From NCBI GenBank assembly GCA_028877265.1, contig JAPPGX010000132.1, forward strand, positions 1 through 35,784: a stretch of DNA of 35,784 nt, given 5' to 3'. This DNA comes from Acidobacteriota bacterium (GTDB lineage: Bacteria > Acidobacteriota > Vicinamibacteria > Marinacidobacterales > Marinacidobacteraceae). The number at the start of each line of letters is the position of its first letter. Position 1 is the stretch's first letter. Below, piece after piece: positions 7,585-16,260 of the stretch. The notes beneath the pieces were generated by a model. That model was given only the letters and a program-made list of their open reading frames with translations, was not told the DNA's origin and ran no database searches. Made by a program: the position numbers and the translations under genes.

Positions 7585-9114
7585 TCAGCTTCGTGACCGA
7601 CTCGTCGGGTCGTCCACCCGGAGCTCGAGGCCGATCGCGGCGAGTTCCGTCGCCTCCTGGGCGATCCCGGCGCGGGTCAGGGGGTGGTGGTCGAGCCAGC
7701 CGGGAGGGAACGAGAGTTCGAGCCGGCCGTCCTCGGCGGCCGCCTCGATCAGGGGCAGCGGCTCGCGGCTCCGCCGGCGGCAGAGGAGCACCGCGATGCG
7801 CAGGATGGCGGCCAGCCGCCCGGTGGTCACCACGTCGGCCGCGGTCATTTCGTCGAAGCGCCCGTAGCGGAGCTTCTGGCGGTGGGTCTCGATGAGCGCG
7901 GCCAGCAGTTCCTGGTCGTCACGCGAGAACCCGGGCATGTCCGAGTTCCTTACGATGTAGGCGCCGTGGCGGTGGTAGCCGCTGAACGAGACCGAGAGTC
8001 CCACCTCGTGGAGATCGGCGGCCCAGCGCAGGAAGCGTTCGTGCGACTCGTGCTCGAGCCCCCACGAGTCGCGCAGCTGCCGGAGCCCGACGAGGGCGGT
8101 GGCCTTCACCCGCTCCGCCTGTTCGCGGTCCACGCGGTACTGGCTCACGAGATTGCGGATGGTGGCTTCCCGGACGTCTTCCCGCCGGCGGCGGCCGATC
8201 AGGTCGAAGAGGACCCCCTCGCGGAGCGCCCCGTCGGCCGGTTCGATCCTCTGGATATCCAGCGACTTCATGGCCGCCCGGAGGATGGCCACGCCGCCCG
8301 GGAAATCCCAGATGCGGTCGGCCGGAAAACCGGGGATGGCGTCCGGCCCCTCGGCGAGGGCCTCGACGTGGGCGGCGCGGATCATCCGGCCGCGCAGGCT
8401 CTTCAACCCCGGGCGGGTGAGGCCGCCGTTCGCCCTCAGGAGTTCCGCGGCGGCCAGCACCGTTCCGGAGGACCCGAAGACACTCGACCAGCCGAGTCCC
8501 AGGAACTTCTCCTCCACGGTTTCGAGTTCGCGGCGGACTTCGGTTTCCGCGGCCGTGAACGCCTGCTTCGTGATGACGCCGCCCGGAAAGAACCGCCGCG
8601 TATAGGAGACGCATCCCATGTAGAGGCTGGCGGCGCGCAGCGGTTCGTGGCTCGCTCCGATCACGAGTTCGGTGCTCCCGCCTCCGATGTCCACGACCAG
8701 CCGGCGGCCGTTCCCCTCCGGCAGCAGATGGCTGACGCCGAGGTAGATGAGCCGGGCTTCCTCCGCGCCCGAGATGACCTCGACGCGGTGGCCCAGCGCC
8801 TTCGCCGCCTTGCCGAGGAGCGCCTTCCGGTTCTTGACCTGCCGGAACGCGTTCGTGCCCACGGCGCGCGCCTGGCCGGGGGGAATGTCCCGGATGCGCT
8901 CCCCGATCCTGGCGAGCGCGGCTTCCGCCCGCCCCCAGGTCGCGGGTTCGATGCCCTTGTCGCGGATCCCGGCGGCGAGGCGCACCGGTTCCTTCACCCG
9001 GTCCACCACCTCGGTGTTCTCGCCGTGGACCCGGGCCACTGTGAGGTGGAAGCTGCGAGAGCCGAGGTCCACCGCGGCGAAAAGGCCCATCGGCAGGTTT
9101 CGCTTCGCGGTCAT
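7585..9114 (-). CDS. ppx: Exopolyphosphatase / pppGpp phosphatase (Ppx/GppA family)
   Basis: Ppx/GppA enzymes release phosphate from polyphosphate or convert pppGpp to ppGpp. This 509-residue protein has the ASKHA phosphate-1 loop near the start (AAVDLGSRSFHL), AVGTNAFRQVKN, SGAEEARLIYLG, and the phosphate-2 motif VVDIGGGSTELVIG. The C-terminal half (about residues 310-500) has the HD-like helical region, with WAADLHEVGLSVSF and the HRHGAYIVRNSDMPGFS stretch. Length and two-part architecture fit full-length Ppx. An alternative start is the ATG eight codons later. No clear Shine-Dalgarno or -10 element is visible. It is divergent from apaH and close to the PhoBR-like pair and the porin. Confidence 0.9.
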   Translation of the reverse strand: MTAKRNLPMGLFAAVDLGSRSFHLTVARVHGENTEVVDRVKEPVRLAAGIRDKGIEPATWGRAEAALARIGERIRDIPPGQARAVGTNAFRQVKNRKALLGKAAKALGHRVEVISGAEEARLIYLGVSHLLPEGNGRRLVVDIGGGSTELVIGASHEPLRAASLYMGCVSYTRRFFPGGVITKQAFTAAETEVRRELETVEEKFLGLGWSSVFGSSGTVLAAAELLRANGGLTRPGLKSLRGRMIRAAHVEALAEGPDAIPGFPADRIWDFPGGVAILRAAMKSLDIQRIEPADGALREGVLFDLIGRRRREDVREATIRNLVSQYRVDREQAERVKATALVGLRQLRDSWGLEHESHERFLRWAADLHEVGLSVSFSGYHRHGAYIVRNSDMPGFSRDDQELLAALIETHRQKLRYGRFDEMTAADVVTTGRLAAILRIAVLLCRRRSREPLPLIEAAAEDGRLELSFPPGWLDHHPLTRAGIAQEATELAAIGLELRVDDPTSRSRS

Positions 9115-9234
9115 GCGCCCGGCGGCCGGCAGTCCCGGCCGCCGCCGTCGGGCCGGACCGCCGGATGCACCATGGAGCTTCCCGTCGTCATGGTGTCAAG
9201 CATCCTTTCCGGCATGAAGGGCCGGTCTCCGCAT

Positions 9235-9240
9235 TAGCAT
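9235..9240 (+). promoter_or_regulatory. -10 element for apaH
   Basis: TAGCAT lies 8 nt before GTG 9249 with no Shine-Dalgarno between, consistent with a leaderless message. Confidence 0.5.
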
Positions 9241-9248
9241 CCGGTCCT

Positions 9249-10076
9249 GTGTCAACCTGGGTCGTCGGCGATGTGCAGGGATGTTTTAGCACGTTCCAGG
9301 CGCTTCTGGACCGCCTGGAATTCCGGCCGGGACGAGACCGGTTGTGGTTCGTCGGGGACCTGGTCAACCGGGGACCCGACTCGCTCGGCATGCTCCGCTG
9401 GGCGTACCGGCACCGGGACTCGCTCGTGTGCGTGCTCGGAAACCACGACCTGCATCTGCTGGCGCAGCGCGAGGGAGTGATTCCCGCCCGGCCGCGTGAC
9501 ACGCTGGCTCCCGTACTGCGGGCTCCGGATGTCGAGGAACTCTGCGACTGGGTGGCGGGACTTCCCTTCGTCCACCTGGAGGGCGGGGTTCTCCTCGTCC
9601 ACGCCGGGGTTGTGCCCGGATGGGGCCTTCCGAAGGTCGAGTCCGGGGGAAAGGCCGCCAGCCACGCGCTGGCGCAGGACCGCGCCGGCTTTCTCCGGGC
9701 GCTCTATGCGCTGCGCGGGGACGGCCCCGCGGGTGCCGTCCAACGATCCGCGAACGGCTTCAGCGAGGCGGTGACGGCGGCTTCCGTCTTCACCCGAATT
9801 CGAATCGTGGACGGGGCGGGGCGGCCCGCATTCGACTTCGACGGAACTCCCGAGGACGTTCCACCGGGTCACCGTCCGTGGTTCGAAGGGATTTCGCTTC
9901 CCGATGGCCTCAGGGTGCTCTTCGGACACTGGGCGGCCCTCGGCCTCATGGTTTCCGAGGGAGCCGTGTGCCTCGACTCCGGCTGCGTCTGGAACGGCTT
10001 CCTGACGGCGCTCCGCCTCGAGGACGGCGTCCTCAGAATCCAGCCGGCGGCGGCCGGAGACGGCGGGCCGCTCTAA
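9249..10076 (+). CDS. apaH: Symmetrical bis(5'-nucleosyl)-tetraphosphatase
   Basis: ApaH cleaves diadenosine tetraphosphate to two ADP in the cytoplasm. The 275-residue product belongs to the calcineurin-like metallophosphatases. GDVQGC near residue 7 supplies the first metal ligands, FVGDLVNRGPDS the bridging Asp and Arg, LGNHDLHLL the Asn-His pair, LLVHAGVVPGW a further His, and FGHWAALG the last. Start GTG 9249 gives the usual short N-terminus (STWVVGDVQGC). The frame stays open further upstream, but the extra residues resemble nothing in the family. The -10 element TAGCAT 8 nt upstream supports this start. Confidence 0.93.
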   Translation: MSTWVVGDVQGCFSTFQALLDRLEFRPGRDRLWFVGDLVNRGPDSLGMLRWAYRHRDSLVCVLGNHDLHLLAQREGVIPARPRDTLAPVLRAPDVEELCDWVAGLPFVHLEGGVLLVHAGVVPGWGLPKVESGGKAASHALAQDRAGFLRALYALRGDGPAGAVQRSANGFSEAVTAASVFTRIRIVDGAGRPAFDFDGTPEDVPPGHRPWFEGISLPDGLRVLFGHWAALGLMVSEGAVCLDSGCVWNGFLTALRLEDGVLRIQPAAAGDGGPL

Positions 10077-10127
10077 AGGCCCGCCGACGGCGTCTCGCGG
10101 GGTCGGCGAGCAAGGCGCGCGCCGGAA

Positions 10128-10991
10128 TCAGCGCTTCTTCTTGACGGTGGTCTGGAACGCGCCGTCTCCGAACTGCAGGCGCATCGGTTCCCGGGTCTCG
10201 ATGTTGTAGCGGTCCCCGGGCATGAGGAAGTAGAAGGTTCCGCCGTTCGGGAGCTCTCGCGTGTTGTCGTAGATCGCGACGTAGCCCTGGCCGATCACTT
10301 CGAAACCGTTTCCGCGGACCACGATGGCGGTGTCCTCGTCGATGCCGATCCCGAGCAGTTCGGGCCTTGCGGCGATGATCTCCAGGAGGTCGAAGTGCCG
10401 GTTGCGGACCAGCAGGTGCTGGTCGATGGCGGTTCCCCTGAAGAAGGCGAACCCCTCCTCGTGGTCGCCCATCATGATGGTATTGCCGCTGGTGTCTCCC
10501 CGCGCCAGGTACTCGCCCTGGATCGTCGCCCCGGCCGAGGACCCGCCGATGACGCCGCCCCGGGCGAGCAGGGCGTGGAGTTCGCGCTCGGTGCGGGTGT
10601 CCGCATAGGCGTCCACCAGCCGCCACTGCCGGCCGCCGGGGAACCACACCCCGCGGGCCTTCGTGATCGGGGCCGCGAACTCCTCGCTCTCCGCCTCTTC
10701 GCGGTCCCAGGTGTGGATGACGGTGATGTTCTTGACGCCGAGGTTGCGGAAACGCCGGGCGCCCGCGTACCAGGCGTCGTAGTCGTCCTCGCCGCCGGCG
10801 GTGGGAATGATCACGATGGGGGCTTCCGGTCCTCCCGCGAGGCTGACGAAGCGTTCGAGGATCGCGTCGTCGCGGAGCGCCCCGCCGACGATGACCAGTG
10901 AGCCCTTCTCGGGGCCCTGCTGGGCGAACGCCGCGGCGGGTAGCAGGAGCGCGAGGGCAAACAGAATCGACTTCGAGATCGGGGAACGCAT
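10128..10991 (-). CDS. Exported cyanophycinase-like peptidase (S51 family)
   Basis: The 287-residue product starts with a classic signal peptide: a hydrophobic stretch at residues 8-22 and cleavage after AFA at about residue 23. It acts outside the cytoplasm. The S51 core follows: SLVIVGGALRDD, IIPTAGGED, the GVWFPGGRQWRL segment, and the nucleophile elbow GGSSAGA with Ser152. Cyanophycinases hydrolyse the beta-Asp-Arg polymer cyanophycin to dipeptides. Exported forms are usually thought to attack external polymer, and no cyanophycin synthetase is in the window. Unlike most neighbours it has a perfect Shine-Dalgarno, AAGGAGG, 8 nt before the ATG, and a GATAAT hexamer further upstream. It is divergent from selB. 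Substrate is inferred. Confidence 0.85.
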   Translation of the reverse strand: MRSPISKSILFALALLLPAAAFAQQGPEKGSLVIVGGALRDDAILERFVSLAGGPEAPIVIIPTAGGEDDYDAWYAGARRFRNLGVKNITVIHTWDREEAESEEFAAPITKARGVWFPGGRQWRLVDAYADTRTERELHALLARGGVIGGSSAGATIQGEYLARGDTSGNTIMMGDHEEGFAFFRGTAIDQHLLVRNRHFDLLEIIAARPELLGIGIDEDTAIVVRGNGFEVIGQGYVAIYDNTRELPNGGTFYFLMPGDRYNIETREPMRLQFGDGAFQTTVKKKR

Positions 10992-10999
10992 GCCGTGAT

Positions 11000-11006
11000 C
11001 CTCCTT
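11000..11006 (-). promoter_or_regulatory. Strong Shine-Dalgarno of the cyanophycinase-like gene
   Basis: AAGGAGG on the minus strand lies 8 nt before ATG 10991. This is an exception here, since most genes in the window have none. Confidence 0.75.
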
Positions 11007-11026
11007 GCGGACCGGGTGGGCGGGCC

Positions 11027-11032
11027 ATTATC
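11027..11032 (-). promoter_or_regulatory. -10 element for the cyanophycinase-like gene
   Basis: GATAAT on the minus strand would place transcription start near 11020. That leaves a leader of about 29 nt carrying the Shine-Dalgarno, a conventional leadered message. Confidence 0.5.
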
Positions 11033-11071
11033 CGGCCTCCGCGCGGTGACGGCGACAGCGGCCGGGTTTCC

Positions 11072-11077
11072 TACACT
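11072..11077 (+). promoter_or_regulatory. -10 element for selB
   Basis: TACACT fits TANNNT and ends 6 nt before the selB ATG. This is the spacing expected when the transcript starts at or next to the start codon. Confidence 0.55.
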
Positions 11078-11083
11078 CCCGGC

Positions 11084-13003
11084 ATGCAACACGTGGTCGT
11101 CGGCACCGCCGGCCACATCGACCACGGGAAGAGTTCGCTGGTGCTGGCGCTGACCGGCACCGACCCCGACCGGCTGAAGGAAGAGAAGGCCCGGGGGATC
11201 ACCGTGGACCTCGGCTTCGCGCATCTCGAGCACGAGGGCGTGAACTACGGCTTCGTGGACGTTCCCGGCCACGAGCGGTTCGTGCGCAACATGCTCGCCG
11301 GCGCCTCCGGTTTCGACGTGGTGCTGCTGGTGGTGGCCGCGGACGAGTCGGTGATGCCCCAGACCCGCGAACACATCGAGATCTGCCGCCTGCTCGGCGT
11401 CGGTTCCGCGGTGGTGGCGCTGACCCGGATCGACCTCGTGGAGGATCCGGAGTTCATCGAGATCGCCGCCCTCGAGGTGCGCGAGCTGCTTGCCGGCTCG
11501 GCGATGTCGGAAGCGCCCCTGGTCCCGGTGTCCTCGAAGACCGGGGCGGGGCTCGACGAGCTCCGCGGCGCGCTCGCGGCGGCGGCCGGCGCCGCCGGGG
11601 CCCGCGACGCCTCGGGCCCCTTCCGGCTGCCGGTGGACCGAGCCTTCACCATGCGCGGTTTCGGCTCCGTGGTCACCGGGACGCTGGTGTCGGGCCGCGT
11701 CGCGGTCGGAAGCGAGGTGGAAGTCCTCCCCGAGGGCGTGCGCGCCCGGGTCCGGGGGCTCCAGGTCCACGGAACCTCCGTCGAGTCGGCGGACGCCGGA
11801 CAGCGGGCGGCCCTGAACCTCGCCGGCGCCGGCCGTCTCCGGGTCGATCGCGGGTGCGTCGTCGCCGCGCCCGGTGAACTCGGGGCGACCCGGATGCTCG
11901 ATGCGCGGCTCGAAGTGCTCGGGTGGGCGTCCGGACCGGTCCAAGATGAGGACCGCGTCCACCTCCACGTCGGCACCGCCACCTCGCTCGCCCGGGTGCG
12001 GCTTCTCGGGGGAGCGGCGGGGCTGGCCCCCGGAGACTCCGGACTGGTGCAGATGCGCCTCGAATCGCCGCTGTCCGCCGTCCGGGGGGATCGCTTCATC
12101 ATCCGGCGCTACTCGCCGGTGATCACCATCGGCGGCGGCCGGATCCTGGACGCCTTGCCGCCGAAGCGGCCTCCCCGGAGCCCGGCGGCGCACGACCGGG
12201 TGGCGGCGCTCGACCGCGTGACCGATGCCCGCGCCGCCGCCGCCTTCATCGAGGAGGCCGGCATCCGGGGCCTCGGCGAGACGGTTCTGCGCCGCCGGTT
12301 GGGAATCCGGGTGCCGGACGCGGATCAGGTGGTCACGGAACTCGCCGGGCGCGGGGACATCGAGGCGCTCGGCGACGGCGCCTCTTCCGGCGGGGGCGGA
12401 CGGGTCTTCCTGTCGGCCGGGAACGTCCGGTCCCTCAAGGACAGCATGCTCACCCGGCTCGCCGCCTGGGAGTCGGACCACCGGCTGCGCGCGGGAATGC
12501 CCCTCGAGCAGCTCCGGGAACAGACCGGCGTTCCCGGCGTGGTGGCGGACGGAGCGCTCCGGGGTCTCGCCGAGGCGGGCGCCGTGGAACTCACCCGGCC
12601 CACGGTGGGAACGGCGGGCCGCCGGATCGAGCTGACCGGCGGGGAGCAGCGCGCCTCCGATGGCTTCGCCAGGCTGCTTGCCGAGGGGGGATTCACGCCT
12701 CCGACCCTCGGTGAAGCCGCGGAGCGGCTCAAGGCGTCCCCGGAACTTGTGGATGATCTGCGGCGCCTGCTCCTGAGCGAGGGCCGGGTGGTGGACGTGA
12801 GCCCCGATCTCTACTTCGATGCCGGGTGTATTGCCGACTTGCGGCGCGCGGTTGCGGAGCGGGCCGCCGCCAACCCGCAGATCGACGTCGCCTGGTTCAA
12901 GGAGCGCTTCGGGCTCAGCCGCAAACACGCGATTCCGCTGCTCGAATGGCTCGACCGGGAGCGGGTGACGGTCCGGGTGGGGAATCTCAGAAAGATCCTA
13001 TGA
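11084..13003 (+). CDS. selB: Selenocysteine-specific elongation factor SelB
   Basis: SelB is the GTPase that delivers Sec-tRNA to UGA codons by binding a SECIS hairpin on the mRNA. The 639-residue product has the G1 loop [13 protein letters not shown], the switch region [27 protein letters not shown] and the ALTRIDLV nucleotide-specificity motif. EF-Tu-like beta-barrel domains follow, with [17 protein letters not shown] at about residue 190. The C-terminal 230 residues form the winged-helix series that binds SECIS, ending [16 protein letters not shown] chose ATG 11084 because it gives the family N-terminus directly and has TACACT 6 nt upstream. No selA, selC, selD or clear selenoprotein gene is in the window, so those must lie elsewhere. 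Confidence 0.95.
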   Translation: MQHVVVGTAGHIDHGKSSLVLALTGTDPDRLKEEKARGITVDLGFAHLEHEGVNYGFVDVPGHERFVRNMLAGASGFDVVLLVVAADESVMPQTREHIEICRLLGVGSAVVALTRIDLVEDPEFIEIAALEVRELLAGSAMSEAPLVPVSSKTGAGLDELRGALAAAAGAAGARDASGPFRLPVDRAFTMRGFGSVVTGTLVSGRVAVGSEVEVLPEGVRARVRGLQVHGTSVESADAGQRAALNLAGAGRLRVDRGCVVAAPGELGATRMLDARLEVLGWASGPVQDEDRVHLHVGTATSLARVRLLGGAAGLAPGDSGLVQMRLESPLSAVRGDRFIIRRYSPVITIGGGRILDALPPKRPPRSPAAHDRVAALDRVTDARAAAAFIEEAGIRGLGETVLRRRLGIRVPDADQVVTELAGRGDIEALGDGASSGGGGRVFLSAGNVRSLKDSMLTRLAAWESDHRLRAGMPLEQLREQTGVPGVVADGALRGLAEAGAVELTRPTVGTAGRRIELTGGEQRASDGFARLLAEGGFTPPTLGEAAERLKASPELVDDLRRLLLSEGRVVDVSPDLYFDAGCIADLRRAVAERAAANPQIDVAWFKERFGLSRKHAIPLLEWLDRERVTVRVGNLRKIL

Positions 13004-14406
13004 TCGCGGCCATGCTCCGAAAGCCGCCGTTTCGCCGGGTACCGGCTCTCCTGATGCCCGCTGTGCTCGCCGCCTGCGGATCGCCTCCGGCGGACTCCCC
13101 CGCGCACTACGGACGGGCGGACGAGCCGCTGGCCGGTGAGATCTACGAACTCGCCCAGGATGCCCTCCGGAACCATCCGGCCCCCGGGATCTCGATCGGC
13201 GTGCAGCAGGGCGGCGAGGTCGTCTTCGCGGGCGGTTTCGGCTACGCGGATCTCGAAAACGAGATTCCCGCGACCGCGGACACCGTGTACCGCATCGGTT
13301 CGGTCACCAAGCAGTTCACGGCGGCCGCCGCCATGCTGCTGGTCGAGGAGGGAAAGCTGGACCTGTCCGCCGATCTGCGCGAGTACCTGCCGGACTACGA
13401 CACCCAGGGTTTCGAGGTGCCGGTCGAACGGCTGCTGAACCACACCTCGGGGATCAAGGGCTACACGGAGATGCCGGAGTTCTGGGAGCGGTCCCGCCTC
13501 GATCTCGGCCACGAGGCCATGCTGGAGCTGTTCTCCGAGCCCCCGTTCGAGTTCGAGCCCGGCGACCGCTACCAGTACAACAACTCGGGCTACTACCTGC
13601 TCGGAGTCCTGATCGAACGCCTCTCGGGGATGAGCTACACCGAGTTCCTGGAGGCGCGGCTCTTCGAACCCATCGGGCTGGAGCGCACCCACTATCTCAG
13701 GAACGGCCCCCTCGTTCCGGGCCGCGCCGAAGGGTACGAAGTCGGCGAGGACGGCGGTTTCGTGAACGACGAGCCGCTGAGCATGGAACTGCCCTACGCG
13801 GCGGGGTCGCTCGGCGCGAGCGTGCTGGATCTGCTCGCCTGGCAGCGGGCGCTGGCCGCGGGTCGGGCGGTGAGTTCCGCCGGCTATGAGCGCATGACGG
13901 CGCGCGGAAGTCTCGTGAACGGCGATCCCGTGCACTACGGCTACGGACTCTCGCTCGGGGAGGAACACGGGCTCGCCCGGGTGTCCCACGGCGGGGGAAT
14001 CAATGGCTTCCGCGCGCAGCTTGCGTACTACCCCGAGGCGAAACTCGGTATCGCGGTCCTCATCAACGCCGGCTCCGGGCGGCCCGGCGTTCTCGCGAAC
14101 CGGATCGCCCGGGCGGCGCTCGGCATGGAACAACCCGCGGTAAACGAGGTCGAGGTTCCCGAGCCGGACCTCCGGCGTTGCGCGGGCACCTACGATCCCG
14201 GCCGGTCGCCGGTCACCGTCCGTTTCGAAGACGGGTCGCTGTTCGGCTTCGGAGCGCGGCTCGTGCCCGTGGGCGACGGGGTCTTCCATCCGGACGACGA
14301 CCCTTTCACCCGGATCGTGTGCGAGTCCGGGCCGGACGACAGCGCGCCGGCGCTGACCCTCACGTCCGGCGGGGTAACCACCCGCTATCCCCGGGTTTCC
14401 GACTGA
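13000..14406 (+). CDS. Beta-lactamase-fold serine hydrolase, lipoprotein
   Basis: This 468-residue protein belongs to the class C beta-lactamase / D-alanyl-D-alanine carboxypeptidase-like family. A lipoprotein signal peptide ends in the lipobox LAAC with Cys26, so the protein is anchored to a membrane outside the cytoplasm. Catalytic residues are visible: the Ser101-x-x-Lys104 motif in RIGSVTKQF, the Tyr193-Asn-Asn motif in YQYNNSGYY, and a later SHGGG that replaces the KTG box. The C-terminal 90 residues form a small beta domain common in these esterase-like members. Its ATG overlaps the selB stop (ATGA), so translation is coupled. An alternative start is ATG 13012. Substrate unknown; I would not call it an antibiotic-resistance enzyme. 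Confidence 0.88.
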   Translation: MIAAMLRKPPFRRVPALLMPAVLAACGSPPADSPAHYGRADEPLAGEIYELAQDALRNHPAPGISIGVQQGGEVVFAGGFGYADLENEIPATADTVYRIGSVTKQFTAAAAMLLVEEGKLDLSADLREYLPDYDTQGFEVPVERLLNHTSGIKGYTEMPEFWERSRLDLGHEAMLELFSEPPFEFEPGDRYQYNNSGYYLLGVLIERLSGMSYTEFLEARLFEPIGLERTHYLRNGPLVPGRAEGYEVGEDGGFVNDEPLSMELPYAAGSLGASVLDLLAWQRALAAGRAVSSAGYERMTARGSLVNGDPVHYGYGLSLGEEHGLARVSHGGGINGFRAQLAYYPEAKLGIAVLINAGSGRPGVLANRIARAALGMEQPAVNEVEVPEPDLRRCAGTYDPGRSPVTVRFEDGSLFGFGARLVPVGDGVFHPDDDPFTRIVCESGPDDSAPALTLTSGGVTTRYPRVSD

Positions 14407-14431
14407 CCTGGGCCGGTCGGCGCCTCCGGCT

Positions 14432-14437
14432 TAGACT
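14432..14437 (+). promoter_or_regulatory. -10 element for the SRPBCC gene
   Basis: TAGACT lies 9 nt before ATG 14447, with only C and G between and no Shine-Dalgarno. Confidence 0.5.
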
Positions 14438-14446
14438 CCCCGGCCC

Positions 14447-14896
14447 ATGCCGAGCGTAGAGGTCACCACGACGATGGCGGCGCCCCCCGAGCGCGTCTTC
14501 GAGATCGCGACGGATCTCGCGAGCCTGCCGGAAACGATGTCCGGCATCGACAGCGCCCAGGTGCTGACCGACGGGCCCGTCGGAGAGGGAACCCGCTGGC
14601 GCGAGACCCGCACGCTCTACGGCAAGCAGGCCACCGAGGAAATGTGGGTGACCGGCTTCGATCCGCCCCGGTCGTACGTGGTCGAGGCCGAATCGCACGG
14701 GGCGCACTACCGGACCGAGATCACCTTCGTTCCCGAGGAAGACGGGACCCGGGTCACGTTCGTGTTCGGGGCCCGGCCGCTGAGCTTCTTCGCCCGGCTT
14801 TTCTCGGTCTTCAGCGGGCTGATGATGAAGAGCGTCAGGAAGGCGCTCGAACAGGACCTTGAAGATCTGAAGCGAGCGGCGGAGTCGGCCGGTTAA
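14447..14896 (+). CDS. SRPBCC-family (START-like) protein
   Basis: The 149-residue product matches the polyketide-cyclase/dehydrase branch of the SRPBCC fold. It starts PSVEVTTTMAAPPERVFEIATDL, the usual first strand and helix, and continues with TRWRETRTLYGKQATEEMWVTGFDPP. It ends in a long C-terminal helix (about residues 105-145) that lines the ligand cavity in this fold. These small cytoplasmic proteins bind hydrophobic ligands; the actual ligand cannot be read from sequence. It stands alone between the lipoprotein and the acetyltransferase, and its own TAGACT promoter suggests a separate transcript. Confidence 0.82.
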   Translation: MPSVEVTTTMAAPPERVFEIATDLASLPETMSGIDSAQVLTDGPVGEGTRWRETRTLYGKQATEEMWVTGFDPPRSYVVEAESHGAHYRTEITFVPEEDGTRVTFVFGARPLSFFARLFSVFSGLMMKSVRKALEQDLEDLKRAAESAG

Positions 14897-14925
14897 CGGC
14901 CTCCCGTGGAACCGCACCCGCTCCC

Positions 14926-15516
14926 GTGAAGTCCGCCCGGACGAACGCGTCGTCTCCGGTGGCCGCCGGAGACTGGCCCCCCGGCCTTCCGCTCGACACC
15001 GAGCGGCTCGTCCTCCGGCCGTTTCGGGAATCGGACTTTGCCGACGTGCACGAGTACGCGAGTGATCCCGAAGTGACCCGGCACCTCCGCTGGGGGCCGA
15101 GCGCCGCGCAGGAGACCCTCTCCTTTCTCCGGCACGCCATCGCCGGGGTCCGGACGGCCGACACCTCGCAGTTCCATCTCGCGGTTGTCGAGCGGAAGAG
15201 CGCCCGGGTGCGCGGGGGGCTCAGCCTGCTGGAGCGGGCGCCCGGCCTCGTGGAGATCGGCTACTGCTTTGCCCGTCCGGTGTGGGGGCTCGGCTACGCC
15301 ACCGAGGCGGTCCGAAGCGCCGTTCGGTTCGCCGGGGTCCGCTTCCCGGGGGCCGACCTGTTCGGTCTGGTGACACCCGGCAACCCTGCCTCGGAGCGGG
15401 TTCTCCTCCGCGCCGGGTTCGCGCCGGCTCTGGACGCTTCCCCCTACGCCACGTGGATGACGGGGGTGTGTTCCACCGCCCGCGTCTTCCGCCAGCGCAG
15501 CCGGCCGCCGGCTTGA
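14926..15516 (+). CDS. GNAT acetyltransferase (RimJ/RimL type)
   Basis: The 196-residue product carries the GNAT fold of the RimJ/RimL branch, which uses acetyl-CoA to acetylate amines, often protein N-termini. The motif TERLVLRPFRESDF opens the domain at about residue 25, ARPVWGLGYATEAVRSAVRFA forms the acetyl-CoA-binding region with the characteristic helix, and PGNPASERVLLRAGF is the conserved Asn-x-x-S segment. I use GTG 14926; about 25 residues precede the domain, so a later start is possible. The substrate is unknown. Confidence 0.85.
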   Translation: MKSARTNASSPVAAGDWPPGLPLDTERLVLRPFRESDFADVHEYASDPEVTRHLRWGPSAAQETLSFLRHAIAGVRTADTSQFHLAVVERKSARVRGGLSLLERAPGLVEIGYCFARPVWGLGYATEAVRSAVRFAGVRFPGADLFGLVTPGNPASERVLLRAGFAPALDASPYATWMTGVCSTARVFRQRSRPPA

Positions 15517-15596
15517 AGGTTCCGGCTGCTGTCCGCCGGCCCGCCGTTCCCGGAACCCTGCGCCGAAGGGCGCCGCGATATCCGGACCGCGTTCCG

Positions 15597-16253
15597 GTGC
15601 GCCGCCGGCGCGTCCCGGCGGACACGCCCGGCAACCGGCTCCTCGAGCACGGGGCGCGATCCCTGACCAGCGGCGAACTGCTCGGCCTCGTGCTCGGGCC
15701 CGGTGGGGACGGCCTGGCCCGCCGCCTTCTCGACGATCTGGGCGGCGTGGCGGCGCTCAGCCAGGCGCCGCTGGGCCAATTGGCGCACCGGGCCGGGCTT
15801 TCGCCGGCGCGGCTTATCCGGCTGGCGGCCGCCCTCGAGCTGGGCCGCCGCGCCGGCTATCCCGGCGACGAGCACGTACCCTGCTTTCGCGGTGCCGCCG
15901 AGGTGGCGCGCTACCTCATCGCCCGCTTCGGGAACCGCGAAGTCGAAGAGTTCGGCATCCTGATGCTCGACAGCCGCGGTTGCCTGCGGCGGGCCGAGAT
16001 CATCTCGCGCGGCTCGCTGACCGGCGCTCCGGTCCACCCCCGCGACCTGTTCCGGCTCGCGGCGGCCTACCAGGCGGTGTCACTGATCCTCTTCCACAAT
16101 CACCCGTCCGGAGATCCCGAGCCCTCGGAAGCGGACCGGCAACTCACCCGGCGCCTGCAGGAAGCGGGAGCGATCATGGGGATCCCGGTGCTCGATCACG
16201 TGGTGATCGGAGCCGGAAAGTGGCACAGCTTCAGCGAAGCCGGCGAACTGTGA
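15597..16253 (+). CDS. radC: RadC / JAB-domain protein
   Basis: This 218-residue protein has the two-part RadC build. An N-terminal helix-hairpin-helix-like region starts at NRLLEHGARSLTSGELLGLVL. A C-terminal JAB/MPN metalloprotease-like domain carries the motif VSLILFHNHPSGDPEPSEAD (H-x-H-P...S....D). The role in DNA repair is unproven even in model species. The start is uncertain. GTG 15597 gives the usual short N-terminus. TTG 15513 is in frame, overlaps the stop of the GNAT gene as TTGA, and would add 28 arginine/proline-rich residues. It is followed by a convergent Fur-family gene only 7 nt away. Confidence 0.88.
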   Translation: MRRRRVPADTPGNRLLEHGARSLTSGELLGLVLGPGGDGLARRLLDDLGGVAALSQAPLGQLAHRAGLSPARLIRLAAALELGRRAGYPGDEHVPCFRGAAEVARYLIARFGNREVEEFGILMLDSRGCLRRAEIISRGSLTGAPVHPRDLFRLAAAYQAVSLILFHNHPSGDPEPSEADRQLTRRLQEAGAIMGIPVLDHVVIGAGKWHSFSEAGEL

Positions 16254-16260
16254 GCCGCTG

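Noticed and set aside
10811-12928. 705-codon minus-strand frame opposite selB
   Set aside because: It has no recognisable domain, and its composition is that of a shadow of the GC-rich third-position pattern of selB.
13000-14406. Antibiotic-resistance beta-lactamase
   Set aside because: It is a class C-fold lipoprotein with HGG in place of KTG and a C-terminal beta domain, typical of esterase/peptidase-like relatives, so resistance is not supported.
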